This document shows, piece by piece, positions 18,770 to 28,045 of a stretch of DNA of 64,000 bases. The position numbers and the translations under genes are program-made. Source of the stretch: DATJGF01 sp035495315 (GTDB taxonomy: Bacteria; Verrucomicrobiota; Verrucomicrobiia; Limisphaerales; UBA8199); NCBI GenBank assembly GCA_035495315.1, contig DATJGF010000211.1:1-64000 (forward strand). The letters are read 5' to 3'. Below the pieces are notes generated by a model. That model had not been told where the DNA came from and did no database searches. It worked only from the letters and a program-made list of their open reading frames with translations. Position 1 is the first letter of the stretch. Each line of letters starts with the position of its first letter.

Positions 18770-19645
18770 TCACAAATTGGGGGCGTAAGCAATGAATTCC
18801 CGATAGCGGATAAGGATGGTCCGCAGCGCTGCAACGAAAGCAGCTTCTTTGAGATAGGTGGGCGCCGCCAAAGGGCTTTCCAAAACTATCTCGAATGGGC
18901 GCGGTCGAACTTTGGGTGGGGCGCTCATTATCCCTTCGTAACCCTTGTGTATGATGCCGTTTTGGGCCGGAAAGCCGTCGATCACTTCGTTCGAATTGAG
19001 TGGTAAAAACTCCGCCGCTGCCTGCAATGCCGGCTCAAGCAGGTTCTGCGTCAGCGTCGCGCCATGGGCAAAACCGTAAAAGCCATGGCTGGTATCATCG
19101 GTGTGCAAATTAATGATCCCATCAAAGGCGTGCGCCACCAACTCCGATTGCAACAACCGCACCTCGGGCTCGTGTGAGCCGGACCAGAATTCGCGATTCA
19201 GATCTTTCCCGCGCCGGGAGTGCCTCGTCCCATCCTCAAAACCAGTGGGATTGCAAATCGGATAAATGAAAAGGCAATAGCCACTTGCCAACTCGGGTTC
19301 GCCTTCCAAGAGACCTAGAAAACGAATTAACGCGTAAACGCCCTCAGGTTCGTCGCCATGAATTCCGGCGAATAATCCGACACGAATCGGGTCCCCGCCA
19401 CTCTTCGGTCCAATAAAAAGATACCGCGGCAAATAGTAGTCCTCGTCTTCGACCATGAACCTTCCATTGCAGTTTGACATCAAACTTGTCGAATTGGCGG
19501 CAATCTCGTCCAGCGATGCCAGCGACTCTCGAACTGAGCGTCGCAAGCGGGAGTCAATTCGGGGTGGATTTGCGCTCGCAAAGCGCGGCGGCAAGCCGCG
19601 TGAGTCAGTTTCCTTAGTGCGCATGCAGCTCGAGAAGCGTAACAC
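18770..19645 (-). CDS. M14-type succinylglutamate desuccinylase/aspartoacylase-like protein (291 aa)
   Basis: The zinc-binding motif GIHGDEPEG (His and Glu ligands) lies near residue 95 and the third ligand His in NLHTDD near 180, with the NPTGFEDGTRHSRRGKDLNREFW block between them that is typical of the AstE/AspA and M14 carboxypeptidase group. The enzyme probably hydrolyses an amide or peptide bond on a small substrate; the exact one is unknown. It appears cytoplasmic, with no signal peptide. The start could also be the Met at 19624 (MRTKETDSRG); neither has a strong ribosome-binding site. It is followed by degraded DNA and preceded by a very AT-rich spacer that likely holds its promoter. 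Confidence 0.75.
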   Translation of the reverse strand: MLRFSSCMRTKETDSRGLPPRFASANPPRIDSRLRRSVRESLASLDEIAANSTSLMSNCNGRFMVEDEDYYLPRYLFIGPKSGGDPIRVGLFAGIHGDEPEGVYALIRFLGLLEGEPELASGYCLFIYPICNPTGFEDGTRHSRRGKDLNREFWSGSHEPEVRLLQSELVAHAFDGIINLHTDDTSHGFYGFAHGATLTQNLLEPALQAAAEFLPLNSNEVIDGFPAQNGIIHKGYEGIMSAPPKVRPRPFEIVLESPLAAPTYLKEAAFVAALRTILIRYREFIAYAPNL

Positions 19646-19659
19646 GAATGTACAGTTTG

Positions 19660-19735
19660 TAAATAGGAATAATTATATTATTGTATAATAGTCTATAAAA
19701 CAATGTCTTATATCAAATCAAAACTAACTTAAGAA
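19660..19735. promoter_or_regulatory. AT-rich intergenic segment, probable promoter region of the M14 gene
   Basis: About 75 bases here are strongly AT-rich in an otherwise GC-rich window. On the minus strand they contain TATAAT at 19677-19672 and a TTGTTT about 20 bases upstream, ahead of the M14-type gene. The spacing is longer than ideal, so the exact promoter is uncertain. Confidence 0.35.
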
Positions 19736-19750
19736 CTTCGACCTGACGTC

Positions 19751-20827
19751 CTACGCGGCAACGGGCGCGCCCCTGGCCGACGACGCTGGTTGTTGATCCA
19801 CAAAATCGTGCTTGTCCCAATGCGGATCCAACCCGAGGTCCCGCAACATCTGCAGGTCCTTTTCGACTGGTTGGTTGAGAGTAGTGAGGTAATTGCCAAC
19901 CATCAAGGCACTGGCCCCGGCCATGAACACAAGGCTCTGTAGATCCCGCAAATTAACCGTTCGTCCGCCGGCGACCTTGATTTCCTGCAGCGGGAGGATG
20001 AACCGAAAACAGGCGATCGATTTAAGGATTTCAAGCGGTGGCAGAGGGGGGAGATGACCGAAAGGGGTGCCAGGGATGGGATTAAGGAAGTTAAGCGGAA
20101 TGACATGAGCCCCGAGTTCTTTTAAGGCGAAGGCGAGATCGCAGCGGTCCTCGCGGGTTTCACCCATTCCAAAGATGCCTCCCGAGCAGATTTTAATCCC
20201 AGCCTGTTTAAGATATTCAATCGTCTGAACGCGCTCGTCGTAGGTATGGGTCGTACAGACCTGTGGGAAAAATCGGCGCGAACTTTCCAGATTGTGATTG
20301 TAGCACTCGACGCCGGCCTGGCGGAGTTTCTGCGCAACATGCGGATTGGTAATGATACCCAGCGAAGCGTCTGGGCGGGCTTTGCCGCTTTGTTTCAGCT
20401 CGGAGAACTTGCGGCAAAGGTCGTCGAGGACGGGACCCTCCTCGAGGCCCCGCCAGGCGGCCACTAAGCCGAGAGCCGTGACACCGTTGGCCTGCGCCTC
20501 TTCTGCCGCGGTCGTGACCGGATCGGACTCGACGAGCCCATAACGAGGCGAGTCAGTCTGATAAGCCGCAGATTGAGCGCAGAACCGGCAATTCTCGGAG
20601 CAACCGCCCGCCTTTATGTTCACAATCGAACAAAGGTGGATCTTATTGCCCTTGAAATGCTCCCGAATGCGATTAGCCCAGCAGAGTAGGTCGAAAATGT
20701 CAGCAGTGGATTCCAAATCGAAGAGCCAGCGGGCGTCGGCCCGACTGATTTCACCGCCCCCAATGACTGCCTGACCGAGCCGGCCTATGCGGGCGTGATT
20801 CGTTTCGTCAAACGACGTCGTGTTCAT
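19751..20827 (-). CDS. bioB: biotin synthase
   Basis: This radical-SAM enzyme inserts sulfur into dethiobiotin to make biotin. The [4Fe-4S] motif CSENCRFC (Cys 76, 80 and 83 from the chosen start) is followed by the expected YGLVESDPV, YNHNLESSRRFFPQVCTTHTY and GGIFGMGE blocks and the YLTTLNQP C-terminal region. The ATG at 20827 (MNTTSFDETNHARIGRLGQ) is chosen because upstream residues have no family match; the result, 358 aa, is a normal length. No other bio genes lie in the window, so biotin synthesis is not clustered here. Confidence 0.95.
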   Translation of the reverse strand: MNTTSFDETNHARIGRLGQAVIGGGEISRADARWLFDLESTADIFDLLCWANRIREHFKGNKIHLCSIVNIKAGGCSENCRFCAQSAAYQTDSPRYGLVESDPVTTAAEEAQANGVTALGLVAAWRGLEEGPVLDDLCRKFSELKQSGKARPDASLGIITNPHVAQKLRQAGVECYNHNLESSRRFFPQVCTTHTYDERVQTIEYLKQAGIKICSGGIFGMGETREDRCDLAFALKELGAHVIPLNFLNPIPGTPFGHLPPLPPLEILKSIACFRFILPLQEIKVAGGRTVNLRDLQSLVFMAGASALMVGNYLTTLNQPVEKDLQMLRDLGLDPHWDKHDFVDQQPASSARGAPVAA

Positions 20828-20962
20828 GGTTGACAGCATAGCCACCCAAGCAGCTGGCGCAAAAGGAAATCTACGCGAACAATTAGCGAACGGGTATGCT
20901 TTGGAAGGAATTTTGAGAACCCTCACTCCTGGTGGATTGCCGAACCGGCAAGGAGCTAGTTA

Positions 20963-21214
20963 TTAGGCGGATTCGCCGTTGGCCCGTTGACGGACCTCGG
21001 GCAATGGCTGGACGGGCATGACGATATCGTAGTTCTGGTCGGCAAACTTGAGCACTAATTGCATCCCGGGCAGGTTATTAGTCACGCAAAAATCAATCGC
21101 GGCGGAAGAACTGACAAAATCCATGGCCTCGGAAGTGTTACGCACCCAAGAATTGATATCACGAAAATAATAGCCGGTTTCTTTTTGCTGAAGAAGTATG
21201 CGCATACGCTGCAT
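20963..21214 (-). CDS. small hypothetical protein (83 aa)
   Basis: The product is acidic and soluble, with a phrase KETGYYFRDINSWVRNTSEA that resembles a recurrent verrucomicrobial small-protein motif, followed by SSSAAIDFCVTNNLPGMQLV and a charged tail. A second Met at 21205 is an equal start candidate; neither has a clear Shine-Dalgarno. It lies between lepB and bioB on the same strand with about 135 bases on both sides. I do not recognise a function; the size and coding-like composition support a real gene. Confidence 0.55.
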   Translation of the reverse strand: MQRMRILLQQKETGYYFRDINSWVRNTSEAMDFVSSSAAIDFCVTNNLPGMQLVLKFADQNYDIVMPVQPLPEVRQRANGESA

Positions 21215-21351
21215 GGTGTATTGCGTTGACGTGTTGCATTCAACCGCTCACCGGGCCATAACGCTTCCGCAGGCAGATGACAGGAAGCCGAGCGCGTTGC
21301 AGATAATTAGCATATTTTGGGCCCAAGCTGCAATAGGAAAAGTTTAGCGGT

Positions 21352-21936
21352 TTAGCGGACGATCAGGCCAAGGACGCTTTGTCGGGGTATGGGTCCATAG
21401 GCGCGGCCGTCGAGTGAGTTGTTCCGGTTATCGCCCAGAACGAACACCTCGTCGTTGCCACATTGAAAAACCTGGTCGTGGCGATATGCGCCGGCGAAAG
21501 TAAGCGTACCCGGTTGAAGGTACGGTTCGGCCAATTGCTTGCCGTTGATAAATACGGCGCCATGTTTGAAAAAGATCTGCTCGCCCCCGAGACCAATCAC
21601 GCGTTTGACACTGAGCCCGCGATCGGTGGGATCGCGGATAACAACAATTTCGGAGCGGTGAGGGTGCCGAAAATAAAACACCCAGTGATTGAGCAGATAC
21701 TGTTGAGAATTCTCGAGCGTGGGGTGCATGCTTTCCCCGACCACCCTAACGGATTGAACGACAAAGTGGCTGATGAGGAAATAACAAACGATGCTCAGAC
21801 AAACGATCGCCAGCGCCTGAGCGAACTTCTGCAGCCACAATACGCTGCGGTTGCCTGAATTACTCCGCACGGAAAACGAAACATGACGGGGAGGCGGTAC
21901 CGGATTAGAATCCGGCATAGACATATCGAGGCTCAT
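21352..21936 (-). CDS. lepB: signal peptidase I
   Basis: The enzyme cleaves signal peptides at the outer face of the inner membrane. One N-terminal TM anchor spans about residues 38-60. The catalytic Ser69 is in VVGESMHPT and the catalytic Lys111 in SVKRVIGLGGE; box E follows as VLGDNRNNSLDGR. At 194 aa it is a short type close to the minimal S26A size. It ends within a few residues of box E (QSVLGLIVR), which is normal for compact members. It stands alone, without rnc or lepA nearby. Confidence 0.95.
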   Translation of the reverse strand: MSLDMSMPDSNPVPPPRHVSFSVRSNSGNRSVLWLQKFAQALAIVCLSIVCYFLISHFVVQSVRVVGESMHPTLENSQQYLLNHWVFYFRHPHRSEIVVIRDPTDRGLSVKRVIGLGGEQIFFKHGAVFINGKQLAEPYLQPGTLTFAGAYRHDQVFQCGNDEVFVLGDNRNNSLDGRAYGPIPRQSVLGLIVR

Positions 21937-22029
21937 CGCTGTGAGACGAGTATTCCCCGATAATGGCGTGGCAACAAGTGGTGAAAACTACCTACTAGCA
22001 TACGGGTCAAGTACGTACCGCGGAGAGGT

Positions 22030-22419
22030 TTAAGCCGTGCCTGCGGTTCCGGCTTTGGCGACGGCTTTGCGAAGATCGTCAAGGAAAAAAGGTTTGCCGA
22101 GCACGAAATCGACGCCCGTGAGCGGGTTACCCGAAGACTGTAACATCTCAGCGTAGGCAGTAATCATAACGATCGGCTGCCGCGGATTTCGTGCTTTGAT
22201 AGCGGCTGCAAGTTCGTCCCCTTTCATTGTCGGCATGGAAAAATCCGTGATCACGAGGTCAAATTTCTCTGGATCATAGATGGCGAGGGCTTCCTGACCA
22301 CTGGTCGCGGTCTGAACCTCGTGACCATCAAAGGCAAGCATCATCTTTACGGCGTCGCAAACGAAAGGCTCGTCATCGACAACCAAGATACGCCTGGGTT
22401 CAGGGGCAACAGCACACAT
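22030..22419 (-). CDS. single-domain response regulator (129 aa)
   Basis: This is a CheY-like receiver only: acidic pocket VVDDE near residue 15, phospho-acceptor Asp in LVITDFSMPTMKGDEL near 57, the switch Thr in MITAYAE and the conserved Lys in LGKPF. It has no output domain, so it should act by protein-protein contact. No kinase gene adjoins it, but a NarL-type regulator lies just upstream on the same strand (about 105 bases away), so the two could belong to one phosphorelay. Confidence 0.9.
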   Translation of the reverse strand: MCAVAPEPRRILVVDDEPFVCDAVKMMLAFDGHEVQTATSGQEALAIYDPEKFDLVITDFSMPTMKGDELAAAIKARNPRQPIVMITAYAEMLQSSGNPLTGVDFVLGKPFFLDDLRKAVAKAGTAGTA

Positions 22420-22523
22420 GTCCGGTCCGCTCGCCGGTAGTGTATGCCTTCAGCGAAGGTCCGCCAGCAAAAAGCCGAAGTTTCGGCGCTTGCGGGATTA
22501 ACAGATAGCAACGCGCCAGGTAA

Positions 22524-23204
22524 TCAGACAGCGGCGGGGACGGCAGGCACGGTGCGCTCGACCATTCCTTTGGAAATTGCGTATCGCGTCAAGCCGGCGA
22601 CATCATGAATATTCAGCTTATTCATGACTTGCTGTCGGTGTTTTTCGACGGTTTTAATGCTGATAGCGAGTTCGCCGGCGATTTGCTTGTTGGAAAAGCC
22701 TTCAGCAATCAGCTGCAGCACTTCGGCTTCGCGGGAGGTAAGCTCGGTGCTTTTCCGCGCAGGTTGCCCGCTGGTAAAGACCTGGCGGCACTGGTCGCGC
22801 AGGCGTTTCGCAATCGAGGGGCTGAAAAAGGCGTTCCCGCGTTGGACCTCGCGGATGGCCTTAAGCAACTCATTGGCCGCGGTCTGCTTGATCAGATACC
22901 CTGAGGCGCCCGCCTTCATCAATTGCTCGACGCATTCATCGTCGCCATAAGAGGTAAGCACCAGAACTTTGGCGCCAGGAACCATTTTGAGGATCTGGCG
23001 AGTGGCTTCGAGTCCATTCAGCAGCGGCATGGCCACGTCCATGACCACCACATCTGGCGGGGTCTTGCGAGCAGCCATGACCGCCTGCCGGCCGTTTTCA
23101 GCCTCAGCCAGCACTTCGATATCTTCTTCGGACGCAAGCAAAGCGCGAAGGCCCTGCCGCACCACGGTATGATCGTCAACGAGCAGAACACCAATTTTTT
23201 TCAT
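22524..23204 (-). CDS. NarL/FixJ-family response regulator (226 aa)
   Basis: A receiver domain (residues 1-120, LLVDDHTVVRQGLRALL, phospho-Asp in VVVMDVAMPLLNG, Lys in LIKQTAANELL) is followed by a LuxR-type helix-turn-helix (about 150-215, LTSREAEVLQLIAEGFSNKQ and SIKTVEKHRQQVMNKLNIH). It is a DNA-binding transcription regulator. The ATG at 23204 (MKKIGVLLVDD) is the family start; the longer frame to 23309 adds non-homologous residues. A cognate sensor kinase is not present in the neighbourhood, and its target genes are unknown. Confidence 0.93.
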   Translation of the reverse strand: MKKIGVLLVDDHTVVRQGLRALLASEEDIEVLAEAENGRQAVMAARKTPPDVVVMDVAMPLLNGLEATRQILKMVPGAKVLVLTSYGDDECVEQLMKAGASGYLIKQTAANELLKAIREVQRGNAFFSPSIAKRLRDQCRQVFTSGQPARKSTELTSREAEVLQLIAEGFSNKQIAGELAISIKTVEKHRQQVMNKLNIHDVAGLTRYAISKGMVERTVPAVPAAV

Positions 23205-23338
23205 AGAGGATTTGCGCGGATACTCTGCACCAGGACCCAAAACAATCCAATAGGGTAAACACCTAAGCGGAACCTGCTTCGCGGTTTTCAGCACAAGGCC
23301 CCATGGCAACGCGTCGCCGCCCTCCTATTCTTAGGGGC

Positions 23339-23914
23339 ATGAAAATTGACAAACTCCTCCTGATGATCGGCGTGGCGCTAACTTTCGCGGCGAGCGCAGT
23401 CGCGCAAAACCAGTTGCAAATCACCATCACGGGCCAATGTGCGACGACCGATGATTCGGGGCGTATTACTTCAAAGCCGCTCAACAACAAAAGTTTGCTA
23501 AGCGATTTTGCCCAGCTAAACGGAGTTACCAATACCTCCTGGTTGGCGTTGGCCTACCATTTGGGCGGCAACGATTTGGGGGATACCATCGATGTCATCA
23601 ATCGTACCAACGGAGGAAGAATCTCCACCCTGTTTGGTCTTTATTTTGGCGAAGACTTTGGCCGACTTTCTCTCTTAAGCGGGAGTAAACGCCAGATGCA
23701 GCGTATCGAATACATTTATACGGATCAGAATTCCCACTCGCTCGGCAGCGTGGTGCTCACCAACTACTTTTACCTGAACAGCGATGGCAGCACTAACAAG
23801 ACCTATATTTTGGGGCAAATGCAATATTTGGTCTTACCCAATGCCTTCCACACTAATACCCAAGTGTGCACCGCTACCTTCACGACGCTGAAACCGTGGA
23901 CCTTTTCGCAGTAA
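23339..23914 (+). CDS. secreted hypothetical protein (191 aa)
   Basis: The ATG at 23339 sits behind TTAGGGGC and opens a good signal peptide, MKIDKLLLMIGVALTFAASA, ending near AQN. The mature protein is rich in Thr, Asn and Ser and in beta-prone stretches (LQITITGQCATTDD, SVVLTNYFYLNSDG), with two cysteines at its ends (GQCATT and QVCTATF) that could form a disulfide. I do not recognise a family. It is divergent from the NarL-type regulator, with which it shares a promoter region of about 135 bases, so regulation by that protein is possible. Confidence 0.65.
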   Translation: MKIDKLLLMIGVALTFAASAVAQNQLQITITGQCATTDDSGRITSKPLNNKSLLSDFAQLNGVTNTSWLALAYHLGGNDLGDTIDVINRTNGGRISTLFGLYFGEDFGRLSLLSGSKRQMQRIEYIYTDQNSHSLGSVVLTNYFYLNSDGSTNKTYILGQMQYLVLPNAFHTNTQVCTATFTTLKPWTFSQ

Positions 23915-24046
23915 CCACATAAGTGCCCGCCTGGGAAGGTATTCACCCCATACCGGGAACGCGTTTGCTTATATCAAACTCCAACCACGCGGTTATGTTT
24001 GTACCAGTCGCGGCTTTGCCGACGCGCCAAGTGGCGAAGCTGATGT

Positions 24047-24553
24047 ATGAAAGCGCCATTGCACGTCCTCGTTGCTGAAGATGAGATCGGTGACGTGTTA
24101 CTGCTGGAGCGCGCGTTTGCGAAAGCAGGCGTTAGTGCACCAGTTTATGTCGCCGCGGACGGCCAGGAGGTGTTGGATTATCTTGAGGGAGTCCCGCCCT
24201 TTAATAACCCGGTCCAGTATCCATTGCCCGATCTCCTGTTATTAGATCTGCACCTTCCTCGGGTCAACGGGTTCGAGGTGCTGACTCGGATCCGAAACCA
24301 CCCCAAGTTGTCGCAGATGTTGGTAGTTATACTCAGTTCCTCCAATCACCCGGAGGAGATCCAAAGGGCCGGGGCGTTGGGCGCCAATTCTTATATTGTA
24401 AAGCCTCAGGATCCGACAGAACTGGTTGAAGTCGTCAGAGGCTTGCAGGAGCATTGGCAGAGGATTAACGCCTCGGATGGCTTTATGCCGGGCCATGAGA
24501 GCGAAGTCGTCCAGCACCTGACCTTTGGCCGAGCGGCTGACTTGGCGGCATAA
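24047..24553 (+). CDS. Rcp1-like response regulator (168 aa)
   Basis: The receiver domain covers residues 5-130: VLVAEDEIGDVLLLERAFAK, phospho-Asp in LLLLDLHLPRVNGFEVL, and SYIVKPQDPTELVEVV with the conserved Lys. The spacing and the DVLLLERAF/PVYVAADGQEVLDYL phrases match the Rcp1 group, which usually partners phytochrome-like or hybrid kinases. A 35-residue tail without recognised domain follows. No kinase is adjacent; its stop lies three bases from the convergent TPR membrane gene. Confidence 0.9.
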   Translation: MKAPLHVLVAEDEIGDVLLLERAFAKAGVSAPVYVAADGQEVLDYLEGVPPFNNPVQYPLPDLLLLDLHLPRVNGFEVLTRIRNHPKLSQMLVVILSSSNHPEEIQRAGALGANSYIVKPQDPTELVEVVRGLQEHWQRINASDGFMPGHESEVVQHLTFGRAADLAA

Positions 24554-24555
24554 CC

Positions 24556-25932
24556 TCACGTTGGCGGAGAACGTCGCGCCTGCAAACGGAGTTCGCGGTC
24601 TATTTGTCCAAGACGGTAACGCGCGGCGAGGGCTTGAGCGCTGTCGGGATACTCTTTTAGCAGGCGTTCAAGTACTTTGCGGCCCGAATCCGTATCGTGA
24701 CGGTATTTCAAATGCCACGCGGCTGTCAGCCCCAACCATTCGGCGCGCTTGCTGTCCGATTGGTCAGGCATATTGAGCAATAACTCGAGTTGCTCAATAC
24801 CGAGGTCGGCTCGCTCGAGATGATCGGCGAAAATGCGGGCCAGCTTTTCTCGGGCGGAAACGTTGTTGGGGTTGCCTTTAAGCTGTTCGACACAGCTATT
24901 GGCCAGGCGGGCAGCTTGTTTGCGCTCGAGCTGCGGCTCCGAAGGCGAGGCGGTTTGGTCGAGGCTGTCTCCCAGCGCCGGCAGTGGAATTGGAGGCGCG
25001 CTTTGCTGTTCGCGCAGTTCCTCGGCGGTAGCCGGCAATTGATCGATCCGCAGCAACGCCATGCGGGCGAGATGGGTCCCCTTGAGGCGATCAGCAATCA
25101 ACTGCAAGGCACGGCGCGCGCCGCGGGGATCGCAAGCCAATTTGAGGTGCCAATCGGCAAGGCGATGCAAGGCGACCGACACTTGCGAGGCGTTGACCGT
25201 CGGTTGATCACAAAGGTCGAGAATTGTCCGTTCCGCGCCGGCGAGATCGTTGAAATGATTGGCGTAGAGATCAGCCAGCATAGTCCAGCCCTCGAAATCG
25301 TCCTCACAACGTTCCAGTTCGCGGATGATCTCCCATTCCGCCTCGGAGTATTTGCCGAACTTCATGCGGGCGATCGCCCGTGCGTACATCGGCGGGACTT
25401 TCCGCGGATGCAGATAGGAAGGCGCGTAATGCGCCATAGGGAGGAGAATGACCGCGGCGGCGAAACCTAACAGCGCCCAGCCGCCGACTAACAGGACAAT
25501 CAATGCCGGGACGATTAAGCCCAGAAAACATGTCCAGCACAGCGCGCGAAAGTCCTTGCGCGGTTCCGGATCGATCACCTTCGCCTTGCTCATGAGCAAC
25601 CACGTCAGCGTTGCGGACGCCCAATATGAACTGACCACAAAAATTCCGCAGCCAAGGACCTCGAGAAAATCTGGAAACCACGAGAGGCCGCCGTTACGGG
25701 CGGCCTGCACCTGCGGCATAAACGGCTGCAGCCACCAGGCCAGTCCGACGTTCATTAGCAGCCAGACCATGATCGGAACGCCCACTCCTTTGAGGGCCCA
25801 GGGTATCATCCCCTGCAAAAGGTCGCGGTGATTACTTTTTGGAGTAAGCCGCTGCGCGAGAACGTAAACGGCGGCAATTAGTCCCGAACTAAGTGCGAGG
25901 AGGGTAAGGAAGATAGCTACTGAACTGCCCAT
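24556..25932 (-). CDS. membrane protein with TPR-like C-terminal half (458 aa)
   Basis: The N-terminal 175 residues hold about five TM helices (SSVAIFLTLLALSSGLIAAV; VPIMVWLLMNVGLAWWL; VLGCGIFVVSSYWASATLTW; LIVPALIVLLVGGWALLG). The C-terminal part is helical and tetratricopeptide-like: ARAIARMKFGKYSEAEWEII, WTMLADLYANHFNDLAGAER, KLARIFADHLERADLGIEQL and SGRKVLERLLKEYPDSAQAL. TPR arrays act as protein-binding scaffolds; here it would face the cytoplasm or periplasm. No specific family is recognised. It is a single-gene unit by spacing. Confidence 0.75.
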   Translation of the reverse strand: MGSSVAIFLTLLALSSGLIAAVYVLAQRLTPKSNHRDLLQGMIPWALKGVGVPIMVWLLMNVGLAWWLQPFMPQVQAARNGGLSWFPDFLEVLGCGIFVVSSYWASATLTWLLMSKAKVIDPEPRKDFRALCWTCFLGLIVPALIVLLVGGWALLGFAAAVILLPMAHYAPSYLHPRKVPPMYARAIARMKFGKYSEAEWEIIRELERCEDDFEGWTMLADLYANHFNDLAGAERTILDLCDQPTVNASQVSVALHRLADWHLKLACDPRGARRALQLIADRLKGTHLARMALLRIDQLPATAEELREQQSAPPIPLPALGDSLDQTASPSEPQLERKQAARLANSCVEQLKGNPNNVSAREKLARIFADHLERADLGIEQLELLLNMPDQSDSKRAEWLGLTAAWHLKYRHDTDSGRKVLERLLKEYPDSAQALAARYRLGQIDRELRLQARRSPPT

Positions 25933-26037
25933 AGCTCGTCATCGTCTCGGCATTCTTCCATGAACCATCGAAACTTGCCACAAAAAGACTTTAAAGGGCA
26001 GAAAAACCTATCACGGGCTGTTGACTGGCCGATGGTT

Positions 26038-27798
26038 TTATAACCCAAACGAAAGATCGTCTGGAGGGAGCAACGTGAGAGTTTTTTCCTCAAGTAGCCG
26101 CTGCGGCGATTTCATAGGCTCAAAGCCTTTTGAATATTCGGGGAACCAGCAGAACTCATCAATCGCCGTTCGGAATGATTCGTCGTCGAGCGTGCGGCCC
26201 AAACCGGCATCGCGGGCCGTCTGGGCTACACGGAAGGCGATTTGGTAACTGACCTGTCGCAAATCCTTGAGGCTCGGGTAAAGGCAGGTCTCACCAGACC
26301 GGTGCGATAAACTGAATTCGGCCAGGGCTTGGGCTGCGGCGAGGAACATCGCGTCGGTGACACGGCTCGCTTCACTGATTAGCACGCCCAGTCCCACGCC
26401 CGGGAAGACAAACACATTATTGCATTGGCCGATGACATGTTTAGTACCCTTGAAGAGGACCGGTTCGAAGGGTGAGCCGGTGGCGACCAGGGCGCGCCCC
26501 TCGGAATGAACTAAAGCCTCGGTTGGGGTGCATTCCGCTTTGCTGGTCGGGTTGCTGAGCGGAAAAATGATTGGGCGCTCACAAACGCTGGCCATGGCCC
26601 GAATCACCGCGGGAGTAAAGTCACCGGGCTGACCGGTGGTTCCGATTAACACGCTGGGGCGAACCGCCAGGATTATTTTCTCCAGCTCCTTTGGCGGGCA
26701 ATCGGACAACCCTACCTGAGGAAAATCTGCCGAACGTAACGCAACCTCTCGTTTGTGAATTTCGAGGTCGGTACGGCTCTCGCAAACCAGGCCGCCGGAA
26801 TCGATGAAAATTTGCCGTTGTCTTACTTCGGCCTCGCTCAAGCCTTCGGCACTTAAAGCGGTTCGCAGTAAACGCCCAATGCCGACGCCGGCCGCACCGG
26901 ACCCCGCCAGCAGGAACCGTTGAGCCCGCAGAGGACGGTCAGTGAGCTGCAATCCGGAGAGGATGCCGGCCAGAGTGACAGCCGAAGTACCTTGAATGTC
27001 ATCGTTAAAACTGGGCAACCGTAGCGCGTACCGGTTCAGCAGATTGAAAGCGTTGGCCTTTTTAAAATCCTCCCACTGCAACAACGCGCGTGGAAATACA
27101 TAGCGCACGGCCTGGACGAATTCTTCGAGGAAACTGTCGTATTCCGCGCCGCGCAGGCGCCGGCCGCGATAGCCAACATAACAGGGATCCTCGAGCAACG
27201 CGGCGTTGTCGGTGCCGACATCGAGGCTGATAGGCAGACAAAGCGACGGATGGATACCGGCGCCGGCGGAATACAGCACTAGTTTGCCAATCGGGATGGC
27301 CATGCCTCCCGCCCCCTGATCCCCCAGTCCCAGAATGCGCTCGTTGTCCGTAACCACGATCAGTCGGATGTCGCGTTGCCGGAAATTCCGCAGCTTTTGC
27401 ACGATCTCTCCTCGGTCGTCGGGGCACAGAAACAATCCCCGGGGCCGACGGTAAATATGGCTGAATTGCTGGCAAGCCAAACCCACCGTCGGGGTGTAGA
27501 TAATCGGCGTCAGGCTCTCGAGATTCTCGACCAGCAAGCGATAAAAGAGCGTCTCATTCCGATCCAACAGCGCGATCAGCCCGATGTATTGTTCGAGCGG
27601 GTCCTTTTTGGAGAAGATGTGTTCGAGCTCCATCGCCACCTGTTGCTGAATTGTCAGCACGGCCGGAGGCAGCAGCCCTTCAATGCCCAATTGCCGCCGC
27701 TCCGCCCGGGTAAAGGCGGCATCTTGATTGCGCGAAGGATCCCGCAGCACCTGCTCGCCACGCGACCACCGCACGTTGAAGGAGGCTTTATGTTTCAT
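26038..27798 (-). CDS. maeA: NAD-dependent malic enzyme
   Basis: The enzyme oxidatively decarboxylates malate to pyruvate. Signatures seen: ESLTPIIYTPTVGLACQQFS with the catalytic Tyr, GLGDQGAGGMAIPIGKLVLY with the Lys that follows, the metal/substrate motif SFNDDIQGTSAVTLAGIL, the NAD-binding GSGAAGVGIGRLL, and IIFPLSNPTSKAECTPTEA. At 586 aa it has the long, eukaryote/SfcA-like form. The ATG start is followed directly by the conserved N-terminal region (LRDPSRNQDAAFTRAERRQLG). It is divergent from a PQQ-propeller gene, with a palindrome between them. NAD versus NADP preference is assigned by family, not proved. Confidence 0.95.
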   Translation of the reverse strand: MKHKASFNVRWSRGEQVLRDPSRNQDAAFTRAERRQLGIEGLLPPAVLTIQQQVAMELEHIFSKKDPLEQYIGLIALLDRNETLFYRLLVENLESLTPIIYTPTVGLACQQFSHIYRRPRGLFLCPDDRGEIVQKLRNFRQRDIRLIVVTDNERILGLGDQGAGGMAIPIGKLVLYSAGAGIHPSLCLPISLDVGTDNAALLEDPCYVGYRGRRLRGAEYDSFLEEFVQAVRYVFPRALLQWEDFKKANAFNLLNRYALRLPSFNDDIQGTSAVTLAGILSGLQLTDRPLRAQRFLLAGSGAAGVGIGRLLRTALSAEGLSEAEVRQRQIFIDSGGLVCESRTDLEIHKREVALRSADFPQVGLSDCPPKELEKIILAVRPSVLIGTTGQPGDFTPAVIRAMASVCERPIIFPLSNPTSKAECTPTEALVHSEGRALVATGSPFEPVLFKGTKHVIGQCNNVFVFPGVGLGVLISEASRVTDAMFLAAAQALAEFSLSHRSGETCLYPSLKDLRQVSYQIAFRVAQTARDAGLGRTLDDESFRTAIDEFCWFPEYSKGFEPMKSPQRLLEEKTLTLLPPDDLSFGL

Positions 27799-27968
27799 GA
27801 TCCCAACACCCGGAGCGTGGGTTCAGCCTGTTCCTCTGACCAACGTTCATTCGGTCCGCTTCGTCAAACATCTCAGCTTTCAATACAGAGGCTTCTCCCG
27901 CCTCTACTGACATTTTTCGCTTCTGTGCGACGCTGGGCTATTCGCGAATTGGCAATACTTTGGCTTTT

Positions 27969-27994
27969 TTTGGCGTCCGCCGGCCGACGCCAAA
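27969..27994. promoter_or_regulatory. 26-bp perfect palindrome in a divergent intergenic region (candidate operator)
   Basis: Arms TTTGGCGTC and GACGCCAAA flank a GC-rich centre CGCCGGCC. The element lies between the malic enzyme gene and the PQQ-propeller gene and ends 15 bases before the -35 box of the latter. It is not followed by a T-run on either strand, and neither neighbour is transcribed towards it, so an operator is more likely than a terminator. Confidence 0.45.
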
Positions 27995-28009
27995 GGATGA
28001 GGGCTTCTT

Positions 28010-28038
28010 TTGGACATTAGAAGAGCCGCCAGTATAAT
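28010..28038 (+). promoter_or_regulatory. consensus sigma-70 promoter, transcript possibly leaderless
   Basis: TTGGAC at 28010-28015 and TATAAT at 28033-28038 are separated by exactly 17 bases. The start codon of the PQQ-propeller gene follows only seven bases after the -10 box, which places the predicted transcription start at or next to the A of ATG. No Shine-Dalgarno can therefore be present in the mRNA if this promoter is used. Confidence 0.55.
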
Positions 28039-28045
28039 AGCGCCC